Origin: an uncultured Ilumatobacter sp.
GTDB taxonomy: Bacteria; Actinomycetota; Acidimicrobiia; Acidimicrobiales; Ilumatobacteraceae
Direction of reading: 5' to 3'
Length of the DNA: 5,099 nucleotides
Assembly: GCA_937891565.1 (NCBI GenBank)
Contig: CALAHA010000175.1
Span: 1-5,099, forward strand
Shown here: positions 1 to 5,099 of the stretch, piece after piece
Position numbering within the stretch: the stretch's first letter is position 1
Layout: every line of letters starts with the position of its first letter
Position numbers and translations under genes: made by a program
Notes under the pieces: model-generated
Databases searched by the model: none
What the model was told of the DNA's origin: nothing
Seen by the model: the letters and a program-made list of their open reading frames with translations, nothing else

Positions 1-145
1 GGTGGCCTATCACGCGTCCTCCGAGGTTGACCGCGGAATCGATGAAGGATGGATCGAAGCTCCCCGCCGCACACGTCTCGGCGAGGCAACCCCGATCCGA
101 TCACCACGGTCGTCGATCGAAACGCTCACCGAAGACCGCGGATGA
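1..145 (+). CDS. Phd/YefM-type antitoxin, C-terminal part (5' end outside window)
   Basis: This is the 3' end of an open frame entering from the left edge. The first complete codon is at base 2, 47 residues are visible, and the stop TGA is at 143-145. The tail contains EVDRGIDEGWIEAPRRT and ends TEDRG. That pattern, an acidic helix, then a 'G-W/R-I-x-A-P-R-R' stretch, a Pro/Arg-rich segment and a final EDRG or similar, is typical of the toxin-binding C-terminus of prevent-host-death (Phd/YefM, often called VapB) antitoxins. The DNA-binding N-terminal domain would lie upstream and is not visible. The stop overlaps the toxin start as ATGA, which fits an antitoxin-toxin operon with coupled translation. 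Family antitoxins bind and inhibit their cognate toxin and repress their own operon. The call rests on the tail pattern plus the PIN gene next to it; the frame is too short to call alone. Confidence 0.72.
   Translation, partial: VAYHASSEVDRGIDEGWIEAPRRTRLGEATPIRSPRSSIETLTEDRG
142..145 (+). promoter_or_regulatory. ATGA stop/start overlap coupling antitoxin and toxin
   Basis: The toxin ATG (142-144) shares bases with the antitoxin TGA stop (143-145). Such 4-base overlaps let ribosomes finishing the antitoxin restart on the toxin, keeping the antitoxin at or above toxin level. The overlap is seen directly; coupling is inferred from the arrangement. Confidence 0.75.
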
Positions 146-543
146 CCCTCTACGTCGATTCGAGTGCGCTGCTCAAGCGCTACGTCGACGAACACGATTC
201 GGCCGTCGCCGCGGAGTTGATGAAGAGCGACCCCGTACTGGTCACATCGCGTTTGACCGAGGTCGAGGTGCGGCGCAACTTGGCCAGGCTGCTCGACGGT
301 GAGGACCTTGATACGCAGCGGCAAGCCTTCGCAGTTGATCTCGACGCGTTCGCACTTGTCAGCCTCGATGCGACGACCATGTCGGCAGCCGCGATGATTG
401 CTGAGCAGACACTCTGCCGTTCACTCGATTCGATCCACCTCGGAGCGGCCCGCCGGGCAGGCTCAGCCACAACATTGCTGACCTTCGACGTCCGCCAGGC
501 GCGGGCTGCACGTCAGATAGGCATCGACGTCGTCGGCGCCTGA
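142..543 (+). CDS. vapC: VapC-like PIN-domain ribonuclease toxin
   Basis: The gene encodes 133 residues, the usual size for a stand-alone PIN toxin. PIN toxins are Mg2+-dependent endoribonucleases that cut tRNA, rRNA or mRNA in the cytoplasm and are neutralised by their antitoxin. The acidic metal-binding residues are all present. D6 lies in the opening strand (YVDSSALLKRY), E42 in TEVEVRRN, D96 in SLDSIHLGAA, and D116 in LLTFDVRQARAA, which is followed by the family's usual 'A-x-x-x-G' ending. The ATG at 142 is preferred over an in-frame ATG at 49 for two reasons: the PIN fold begins exactly here, and this ATG overlaps the antitoxin stop (ATGA), as in many vapBC operons. No separate ribosome binding site is obvious, which fits translational coupling. 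The gene looks intact. The RNA target cannot be read from the sequence. Confidence 0.9.
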   Translation: MTLYVDSSALLKRYVDEHDSAVAAELMKSDPVLVTSRLTEVEVRRNLARLLDGEDLDTQRQAFAVDLDAFALVSLDATTMSAAAMIAEQTLCRSLDSIHLGAARRAGSATTLLTFDVRQARAARQIGIDVVGA

Positions 544-574
544 TCGCTGCTCATCCGGCGTCAGCTCTGGCTCC

Positions 575-1465
575 TCACTCATGAAAACTAGAGAACGACC
601 CACGGGCAGCCCGGTAGTCGGCGCGCAATTCTTTCATCGTGGTGAGTTCGAAGGCCTGAGTATCGAGGAAGGCCAACCACTCATCGGTGCCGAACAGCGC
701 ATGCTCATCGGTCCGGACGTGCCAGGTGTCGGCCTCGATCACTTCGATTTCTCCGGCGCCCGGTGCGCACGGGTGAAATGCACAGAACACCAGATCGTGT
801 GCCAAGACACCCGGTGCGGTCAACATGTCCTCATAGGACGTTGGCGCATCCCGTGATCGAGAAAAGTCAGTTTCGAGCACCTCATCGAACAAAGGCATGC
901 CCGCCGCATGCGCCTGCACGACGAAGCGATCGAAATCCGCATCGTCAACGCCGGCGAGGTGGTTGTTCGGCCCGTAACTGCTCAGCGTTCGCGTGATCAA
1001 GACCGGGACGTCGTAGTCGATGCCGACCTTGATGTAGCGATCGCACCATTCAGGTCCGAGGGCCGAGCCCATATGTGCGTCGAAGTGCGTGACGTCGATT
1101 CCCGCGTCGAGGGCGGCGTCGATCTGTGCCCGCCACTCGGTCTCTACCGCTTCGGGATGAGCGTTCGCTCGGGTGTCGGCGACACGATGCCATAGGTAGC
1201 CATCAGTGTCGATGAGACCGGATGACTTACCGACACCGCTCACTGGCCGCCAGCGGTAGTGCTCCTTCTCGGCGTTGAGTGTGAGATGCACACCGACATC
1301 GAGACAGTCATCGCGCGAAGCAAGGTCGGCAATCTCGGGGAACCAGGGACACGGCACCATCACCGAGCCGGACGTGATTCCCCCATGATGGCTGAGTTCG
1401 ACGAACGCCGAATTCGCTCCATGACACATGCCGACGTCATCGGCGTGAACGACAAGACGAGTCAT
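575..1465 (-). CDS. ChbG/YdjC-family carbohydrate deacetylase
   Basis: The gene encodes 296 residues, somewhat longer than Escherichia coli ChbG but within the family range. ChbG/YdjC proteins are metal-dependent deacetylases with a TIM-barrel-like fold. Characterised members remove acetyl groups from N-acetylated sugars such as diacetylchitobiose. The family's marks are present in order: LVVHADDVGM near the N-terminus (D9/D10, catalytic and metal-binding Asp), VGVHLTLN (H60, metal ligand), THFDAHMG (H127 metal ligand, H131) and CAFHPCAPG (H231). The ATG at 1465 is chosen because the family fold starts there (MTRLVVHADD). A longer TTG-initiated version reaching 1516 would add 17 unlike residues and touch the divergent gene. 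There is no clear Shine-Dalgarno before the ATG. The gene is convergent with vapC (31-bp gap) and divergent from the dioxygenase gene. No chitobiose transport or hydrolase genes are visible, so the substrate is unknown. Confidence 0.88.
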   Translation of the reverse strand: MTRLVVHADDVGMCHGANSAFVELSHHGGITSGSVMVPCPWFPEIADLASRDDCLDVGVHLTLNAEKEHYRWRPVSGVGKSSGLIDTDGYLWHRVADTRANAHPEAVETEWRAQIDAALDAGIDVTHFDAHMGSALGPEWCDRYIKVGIDYDVPVLITRTLSSYGPNNHLAGVDDADFDRFVVQAHAAGMPLFDEVLETDFSRSRDAPTSYEDMLTAPGVLAHDLVFCAFHPCAPGAGEIEVIEADTWHVRTDEHALFGTDEWLAFLDTQAFELTTMKELRADYRAARGSFSSFHE

Positions 1466-1515
1466 GTCTGAACGGTAGTACGCCAGCGCAAAACCTATGC
1501 GCCTAACATCGTGCA
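1466..1515. promoter_or_regulatory. Divergent promoter region
   Basis: These 50 bp separate two divergent start codons and must hold the promoters of both genes unless transcription begins inside them. On the plus strand, TAACAT (1504-1509) fits the TAnnnT -10 pattern and sits 6 nt before the ATG at 1516. That spacing implies a transcript starting at or next to the ATG, a leaderless mRNA. On the minus strand, TAGGTT (1497-1492) is a TAnnnT match, and TACTAC (1480-1475), 9 nt before the ATG at 1465, is a weaker candidate. No convincing -35 boxes were found. Neither gene has a Shine-Dalgarno sequence, which supports leaderless starts. Confidence 0.4.
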
Positions 1516-2394
1516 ATGGCTCTGCAGCATTTCGACCGTGACGCCGACCCCGGCGAGGTCAGCAGGTTCATCTCTGTCCACGGGTATGCAATCATCGATG
1601 ACCTTGCCAATGCCGAGTTGATGGACCGCCTTGCCAACGAGGTCGAACCATTCGTCGAGGCCTCCGACGCTGGGCGCGACGAGTACGACGGCCAGTTCAC
1701 GCGCCGGACCGGATCGCTCATCGAACGGTGCCCCGCATCACGCGAGTTGGTGATGCACCCCACAGTTGTCGACACTGTGCGGCACTTTCTAGGGCATGCC
1801 ACGACACAGCAATTGCACCTCACGCAACTGATCTCGGTCGGCCCCGGCGAAACGAAACAGAAGCCCCATCGCGACCAGATGGCTTTCGACTTCTTCGAGT
1901 TCCCTGTCGACTACCACGTGCAGTGCAACACGATGTGGGCGCTCACCGACTTCACCGCCGACAACGGCGCAACTCACATCCATCCCGGCACATCGGCCAA
2001 AGGCGATGCAGCGGCGCACCACGTTCCCAGCGGACAAGCAACGATGCGACGCGGCAGCGTGTTGTTCTACGACGGCAAGGTGCTCCACGGCGCCGGCGCG
2101 AACGTCAGCAACAAGGTCCGCCAAGGCGTCAACATCACATACGCGGTCGGCTGGGTCCGTCAAGAAGAGAACCAATATCTGGCCTGTTCCCAAGAGGTCG
2201 CACGCACACTCGACGACGACCTCTTGAAGATGATGGGCTACCAACAAGGCGCGTTCGCGCTCGGCTACGTCGGTGATCAGCAAGATGCGCTCTCCAAGTT
2301 ACGCGGCGAACACACCAAAGTGAAGGTCATCGGCGACATCGCCCAGAACAACGGCGACATCGCCAAGTTCGTCGCCGAACTCGGGCTCAACTAA
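1516..2394 (+). CDS. Phytanoyl-CoA dioxygenase (PhyH) family protein
   Basis: The gene encodes 292 residues, normal for bacterial PhyH-family enzymes. These are non-haem Fe(II), 2-oxoglutarate-dependent oxygenases with a double-stranded beta-helix fold. They hydroxylate (or halogenate, if the Asp is lost) small substrates or acyl groups. The facial triad is visible: H118 and D120 in KPHRDQMAFDFF, and H191 in KVLHGAGANVS. R202 in KVRQGVNITY is in place to hold 2-oxoglutarate. The segment TDFTADNGATHIHPGTS (about 144-160) matches the family's 'D-x-x-x-x-N-G-x-x-x-x-x-P-G-S/T' turn. The N-terminal FISVHGYAIIDDL is the usual opening strand. Because the Asp is present, hydroxylation is expected rather than halogenation. 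The ATG at 1516 has no Shine-Dalgarno but lies 6 nt after TAACAT. The substrate cannot be assigned, since the family name does not imply phytanoyl-CoA. The gene is divergent from the deacetylase and convergent with the fused ligase-reductase. Confidence 0.88.
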   Translation: MALQHFDRDADPGEVSRFISVHGYAIIDDLANAELMDRLANEVEPFVEASDAGRDEYDGQFTRRTGSLIERCPASRELVMHPTVVDTVRHFLGHATTQQLHLTQLISVGPGETKQKPHRDQMAFDFFEFPVDYHVQCNTMWALTDFTADNGATHIHPGTSAKGDAAAHHVPSGQATMRRGSVLFYDGKVLHGAGANVSNKVRQGVNITYAVGWVRQEENQYLACSQEVARTLDDDLLKMMGYQQGAFALGYVGDQQDALSKLRGEHTKVKVIGDIAQNNGDIAKFVAELGLN

Positions 2395-2410
2395 CGCTCA
2401 GCACGAGCTA

Positions 2411-2443
2411 CCGGCTCAGTTCCGGCTCAGTTCCGGCTCAGTG
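2411..2443. repeat. Three tandem 11-bp repeats in the convergent intergenic spacer
   Basis: CCGGCTCAGTT occurs at 2411-2421 and 2422-2432, followed by CCGGCTCAGTG at 2433-2443, which differs only in its last base. The array lies in the 65-bp spacer between the stop of the dioxygenase (2394) and the stop of the minus-strand fused gene (2460). Further GCTCAG fragments flank it at about 2396 and 2458. The unit is close to one helical turn. It contains no strong inverted repeat or T-tract, so I do not call it a terminator. It may be slippage-derived or a protein-binding site. Confidence 0.75.
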
Positions 2444-2459
2444 GCCGCGGGCTTCGGGC

Positions 2460-3473
2460 TCAGGCGTTGGGATCGACCACGACGCGGCCGCGGGTCTTGC
2501 CGCTCATGATTGCCTCGCCCTGTTCGGGCAGTGACGACATCGGAACGACTTCGGTCATCGCTGCCAGCAGGTCACTCGACAGGTCGGTGGCGAGGCGCGC
2601 CCATGCCGCTGCACGGTCGGCAATCGGCGCCATAACTGAGTCGATGCCTTGGAGCCGGACCCCACGAAGGATGAACGGCATGACTGTGCTCGGCAGGTCA
2701 ATTCCGCCGGCGAGGCCACACGCCGTCACGGTGCCCTGGTATTTCGTCTGAGCAATGATCTTGGCAAGCATGTTGGAGCCGACGACGTCGACTGCACCGG
2801 CCCACGTTTCAGCCTCAAGCGGCTTCGGAGCTTCGGACATCTCGTCGCGGGAGAGAAACGCTGAGGCGCCGAGCGAGCGCAGGTAGTCGTGCTCTTCGGG
2901 CCGGCCGGTTACCGCGGTCACGGCGTAACCAAGCTTCGAGAGCAGTGCGATTGCCACACTGCCAACGCCGCCCGCGGCACCCGTGACGACGATCGGTCCG
3001 TGGTCGGGGCGCACGCCGCCGGCTTCGAGGCCGAGCACGCACAGCATCGCAGTGAGTCCGGCGGTACCGATCCCCATTGCCTGCTCGCTCGTCATCGACT
3101 CGGGTCGCTTCACGAGCCAGTCGGCCTGCACCCGCTGGCGCTGGCTGTAGCCACCCCAGTAACGCTCGCCGACTGCCCAGCCGGTGAGGATCACGCCATC
3201 GCCTACAGCGAAGCGGTCGGACTCTGACGACACGACAGTGCCGGCAAAGTCGATGCCCGGCACCATCGGGAACGAGCGGATGATTCGCCCCTTGCCGGTG
3301 AGCGCCATGCCGTCCTTGTAGTTGAGCGACGAGTAGTCGATGTCGACGACGACGGATTCGATGCCGTCGTAAACGGGCAGGTCGGCATCGGTCAGTTCTT
3401 CGATCGAGGCGGCAGCCGACTTCGGATTGCCTTCCTCTGCTTCGCGGACGACGAGGGCGTTGAAAGTGTTCAC
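2460..3473 (-). CDS. acuI: AcuI/YhdH-type acryloyl-CoA reductase with its own internal GTG start
   Basis: This is the C-terminal 337 residues of the fused frame, and they form a complete stand-alone enzyme; YhdH/AcuI proteins are usually about 325-335 residues. It is a zinc-free medium-chain dehydrogenase/reductase. The family's marks appear in order, numbered from the GTG. SSLNYKDGMALTGKG begins at about 48, then FPMVPGIDFAGTV, GERYWGGYSQRQRV and AMGIGTAGLTAMLCVLGLE. The NADPH-binding TGAAGGVGSVA starts at 164, followed by VTAVTGRPEEHDYLRSLGAS with the phosphate-contacting Arg, and later VDVVGSNMLA and GIDSVM. The GTG at 3473-3471 opens the expected N-terminus (V/M-NTFNALVVREAE), as in separate AcuI proteins. 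It is preceded by AGGAG with a 6-nt spacer. Known members reduce acryloyl-CoA to propionyl-CoA and protect against acrylate. No stop separates it from the ligase, so whether it is also made as a free protein is an inference. Confidence 0.55.
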   Translation of the reverse strand: MNTFNALVVREAEEGNPKSAAASIEELTDADLPVYDGIESVVVDIDYSSLNYKDGMALTGKGRIIRSFPMVPGIDFAGTVVSSESDRFAVGDGVILTGWAVGERYWGGYSQRQRVQADWLVKRPESMTSEQAMGIGTAGLTAMLCVLGLEAGGVRPDHGPIVVTGAAGGVGSVAIALLSKLGYAVTAVTGRPEEHDYLRSLGASAFLSRDEMSEAPKPLEAETWAGAVDVVGSNMLAKIIAQTKYQGTVTACGLAGGIDLPSTVMPFILRGVRLQGIDSVMAPIADRAAAWARLATDLSSDLLAAMTEVVPMSSLPEQGEAIMSGKTRGRVVVDPNA

Positions 3474-5099
3474 GTTGGACTCCTGGGGGTTGATCGACGC
3501 CGTAAGAGCGTCGGGCCGTGCATTGGATTGGGACAGATTGGCTTCGGCTTCGGCTTCGGCTTCGGCTTCGGCTTCGGCGAGGGTGGCTTCGAGGGCGCGG
3601 GTTGCGGCCTCGATTGCGGCGTGCGGGATGACGAGCGCATCGAGCGCAACGCATCCATCAGTGCTCACGGCGAGTGGGTTGACGTCGAGTTCGGCAATGA
3701 GATCGCCGACATCGTCGGCGAGGTGGGACAACGCGACCAATGCCGTTGCAACCGCTTCCTTGTCTGCAGCAGGACGACCGCGCACACCATCGAGAATCGG
3801 CGTGATCGCGAGTTTGTCGATCATGCGCCGAGCAATCGGCGCGTCGATCGGGACCAACCCGAGCTGACGGTCGCCGAGCACCTCGATGAACACACCACCA
3901 CCCGCCACGAGAACCATCGACCCGAACTGCGGGTCGGACACGACGCCAAGCGCCATCTCTACGTCGGGAATGATCATCGGAGCAACAAGCACTGCGTCGC
4001 CAAGCCGGTCGCTCAAGTCGGCGTAGGCCTCACGCACGCCATCAGTGTCGACGAGGTTCAGCACCACGCCGCCGACATCGGATTTGTGCAAGATCCCGTC
4101 GACCGCCGTCTTCAACACGACGGGATAGCCGATCTCGTCGGCTGCGGCAACCGCCGCGTCGACGTCGTGAGCAATGGCGTGAGGCATCACGGGCACGCCG
4201 TAGTCCGCCAGGAGATCGAGGCCTTCTGATTCGGTCAGCGGACGCGGCTCGGACAGTCGGGCACGCCACCGTTCGGTGATCGCGGCCTCAGGTTTCCACG
4301 GCGCAGCAATGCTCGGCCGAAGCACAAAATCTCTATAGGCGAGCACGTTACGCACGGCCAGCAGGCCGGCGACGGTGCCATCGAGTACCGGGATGCCGAG
4401 GTCGGTCATGCGGCGCGCGAGGTCTTGTGAGTCGGTGCCAATGTGATTCGTCATCATCGCGATCGGCTTACCGGTTCGGCGATGAACGCGGCGACAGATC
4501 CGAGCGAACGACTCGTGGAGATAGAACCCCGACGTCAGATCGGCAACAAAGACGCCGATGGCGGTGTCGTCATCGTCCATCAGGGCCTGCCAGCAATGCT
4601 CAAAGATCAACTGGTAATCGTTGCCGGTGCCCCATGCGTCAAGTGGATTAATCGGCTCGAGGCCGTGGTCGAGGTGCGACGCGAGCATCGCTGTGGTCTT
4701 GTCATCGATCTGTGCGAACGGCACACCGACGTCGTCCGCCAAATCAATGAGCAGCTCGCGCTCGCCGCCCGAGTCGAGGATCGCTGCGAGACCGCCAGCA
4801 GCAGGCCGGCGCCGATCGGAGAGGAGGAGGGCGCTTGCTGCCAGTTCGTCGAGCGACTTGACCGGCAACACGCCGTAGCGCTCGAACAATGTTTGATACG
4901 CGGCGTCGTCACCGGCAATCGCGCCCGAGTGGCTCAATGCGAGCTTGGCTGCTTCGGGCGTGCGGCCTGCTTTGAGCGCCACGACGGGCACGTCTCGGAC
5001 GGCCGCTTTTTTCAGCGCTGCAATGAAGCGCTCGGGCTCGCGCACCGATTCGATGAAGAGCGCAATCACTCGTGTGCTCTCTTGCTCGAGGGCGTAGTC
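2460..5099 (-). CDS. Fused ADP-forming acyl-CoA synthetase / acryloyl-CoA reductase (5' end outside window)
   Basis: The frame is open from the right edge to the TGA at 2462-2460, giving 879 visible residues; the true start lies beyond the window. Residues 1-255 are the later part of the succinyl-CoA-synthetase-like module. They include ALSHSGAIAGDDA, whose H57 aligns with the phospho-histidine of ADP-forming acyl-CoA synthetases. Residues about 275-490 are the ATP-grasp domain: VVLKTAVDGILHKSDVGG at 327-344, DPQFGSMVLVAGGGVFIEVL, and AELDVNPLAV near its end. The N-terminal CoA-binding Rossmann domain, about 200 residues or more, should lie outside. Residues 493-542 form a low-complexity linker with an Ala-Glu run (508-520). 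Residues 543-879 are a YhdH/AcuI reductase. By family, the ligase makes an acyl-CoA from acid, CoA and ATP, and the reductase turns acryloyl-CoA plus NADPH into propionyl-CoA. Acrylate (or DMSP, as for DddX) is therefore an inferred substrate. The GTG at 5069 is internal: homologous sequence (DYALEQESTR) continues upstream of it. Confidence 0.88.
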   Translation of the reverse strand, partial: DYALEQESTRVIALFIESVREPERFIAALKKAAVRDVPVVALKAGRTPEAAKLALSHSGAIAGDDAAYQTLFERYGVLPVKSLDELAASALLLSDRRRPAAGGLAAILDSGGERELLIDLADDVGVPFAQIDDKTTAMLASHLDHGLEPINPLDAWGTGNDYQLIFEHCWQALMDDDDTAIGVFVADLTSGFYLHESFARICRRVHRRTGKPIAMMTNHIGTDSQDLARRMTDLGIPVLDGTVAGLLAVRNVLAYRDFVLRPSIAAPWKPEAAITERWRARLSEPRPLTESEGLDLLADYGVPVMPHAIAHDVDAAVAAADEIGYPVVLKTAVDGILHKSDVGGVVLNLVDTDGVREAYADLSDRLGDAVLVAPMIIPDVEMALGVVSDPQFGSMVLVAGGGVFIEVLGDRQLGLVPIDAPIARRMIDKLAITPILDGVRGRPAADKEAVATALVALSHLADDVGDLIAELDVNPLAVSTDGCVALDALVIPHAAIEAATRALEATLAEAEAEAEAEAEANLSQSNARPDALTASINPQESNVNTFNALVVREAEEGNPKSAAASIEELTDADLPVYDGIESVVVDIDYSSLNYKDGMALTGKGRIIRSFPMVPGIDFAGTVVSSESDRFAVGDGVILTGWAVGERYWGGYSQRQRVQADWLVKRPESMTSEQAMGIGTAGLTAMLCVLGLEAGGVRPDHGPIVVTGAAGGVGSVAIALLSKLGYAVTAVTGRPEEHDYLRSLGASAFLSRDEMSEAPKPLEAETWAGAVDVVGSNMLAKIIAQTKYQGTVTACGLAGGIDLPSTVMPFILRGVRLQGIDSVMAPIADRAAAWARLATDLSSDLLAAMTEVVPMSSLPEQGEAIMSGKTRGRVVVDPNA
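3480..3484 (-). promoter_or_regulatory. Internal Shine-Dalgarno AGGAG before the reductase GTG
   Basis: On the minus strand the sequence reads CCCCCAGGAGTCCAACGTG. A perfect AGGAG ends 6 nt before the in-frame GTG at 3473-3471, an ideal spacing. It falls in the linker, where the encoded residues (PQESN) are not conserved in either family. That makes selection for a ribosome binding site a better explanation than protein sequence. It is the strongest Shine-Dalgarno I noticed at any start in the window. Confidence 0.65.
3541..3576. repeat. Hexanucleotide microsatellite (GCTTCG)6 encoding an Ala-Glu linker
   Basis: Six perfect GCTTCG copies (plus strand) run without a mismatch from 3541 to 3576. 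Read in the minus-strand coding frame, they and their edges give 13 alternating Ala and Glu residues between the ATP-grasp domain and the AcuI domain. The unit is two codons long, so gain or loss of copies by slippage would lengthen or shorten the linker without a frameshift. The run leaves all six frames open, which explains the Gly-Phe and Ala-Ser shadow repeats on the plus strand. Confidence 0.92.

Noticed and set aside
49..141. Upstream in-frame ATG extending VapC by 31 residues
   Set aside because: The extension is the antitoxin C-terminal sequence read in another frame, and the PIN fold starts at 142 with an ATGA overlap.
544..574. Possible terminator between the converging vapC and YdjC-family genes
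   Set aside because: No stem longer than 3-4 bp and no T-run could be found on either strand in this short spacer.
1466..1516. TTG start at 1516 extending the YdjC-family protein by 17 residues
   Set aside because: The extension does not resemble the family, fills the whole divergent promoter region and touches the opposite start codon. MTRLVVHADD at 1465 is the canonical opening.
2405..2417. Small hairpin GAGC-TACCG-GCTC as a terminator for the dioxygenase gene
   Set aside because: It has only four base pairs and no T-tract, too weak to support a terminator call.
2411..2443. Tandem repeats as a CRISPR array or attachment site
   Set aside because: The units are only 11 bp, directly abutting with no spacers, and there are no cas, integrase or tRNA sequences nearby.
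3528..4229. A 233-codon plus-strand frame beginning with a Gly-Phe repeat
   Set aside because: It is antisense to the ATP-grasp and linker coding sequence. The Gly-Phe run is just the GCTTCG microsatellite in another frame, and the rest resembles no family. Long antisense frames are common in GC-rich coding DNA.
5067..5069. GTG as the start of the fused gene
   Set aside because: The frame stays open to the window edge, and the ten residues before it (DYALEQESTR) continue the expected acyl-CoA synthetase sequence. The N-terminal CoA-binding domain would also be missing.

Overview
The window reads as ordinary chromosomal DNA from a high-GC bacterium. Codons favour G or C in third position, genes are tightly packed, TA modules and acyl-CoA enzymes are present, and two start codons lack a Shine-Dalgarno sequence in a way that fits leaderless transcription. 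An actinobacterium, perhaps of the Acidimicrobiia, is a reasonable guess, but there is no marker gene here to prove it.

Layout. (1) Bases 1-543, plus strand: the C-terminal tail of a Phd/YefM-type antitoxin, cut by the window edge, followed by a complete PIN-domain VapC toxin. The two are joined by an ATGA stop/start overlap. (2) Bases 575-1465, minus strand: a ChbG/YdjC-family carbohydrate deacetylase, convergent with vapC. (3) Bases 1466-1515: a 50-bp divergent promoter region. (4) Bases 1516-2394, plus strand: a phytanoyl-CoA dioxygenase (PhyH) family Fe(II)/2-oxoglutarate enzyme. (5) Bases 2395-2459: a short convergent spacer holding three tandem 11-bp repeats. (6) Bases 2460-5099, minus strand: one uninterrupted reading frame that runs off the right edge. 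Its N-terminal part is an ADP (NDP)-forming acyl-CoA synthetase. Its C-terminal 337 residues are a complete YhdH/AcuI-type acryloyl-CoA reductase.

The fused gene is the main interest. The two catalytic parts are joined by a roughly 50-residue linker containing a perfect (GCTTCG)6 microsatellite that encodes an Ala-Glu run. Just before the reductase there is an internal AGGAG ribosome binding site, 6 nt from an in-frame GTG. The locus could therefore make both a bifunctional ligase-reductase and a free reductase. The chemistry fits together: a CoA ligase could make acryloyl-CoA (from acrylate, or from DMSP as in the DddX branch of the ligase family), and AcuI would reduce this toxic electrophile to propionyl-CoA. 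This resembles the logic of the fused propionyl-CoA synthase of Chloroflexus, but with a different ligase family. The substrate is inferred, not shown. The TA module, the deacetylase and the dioxygenase have no evident link to this pathway.
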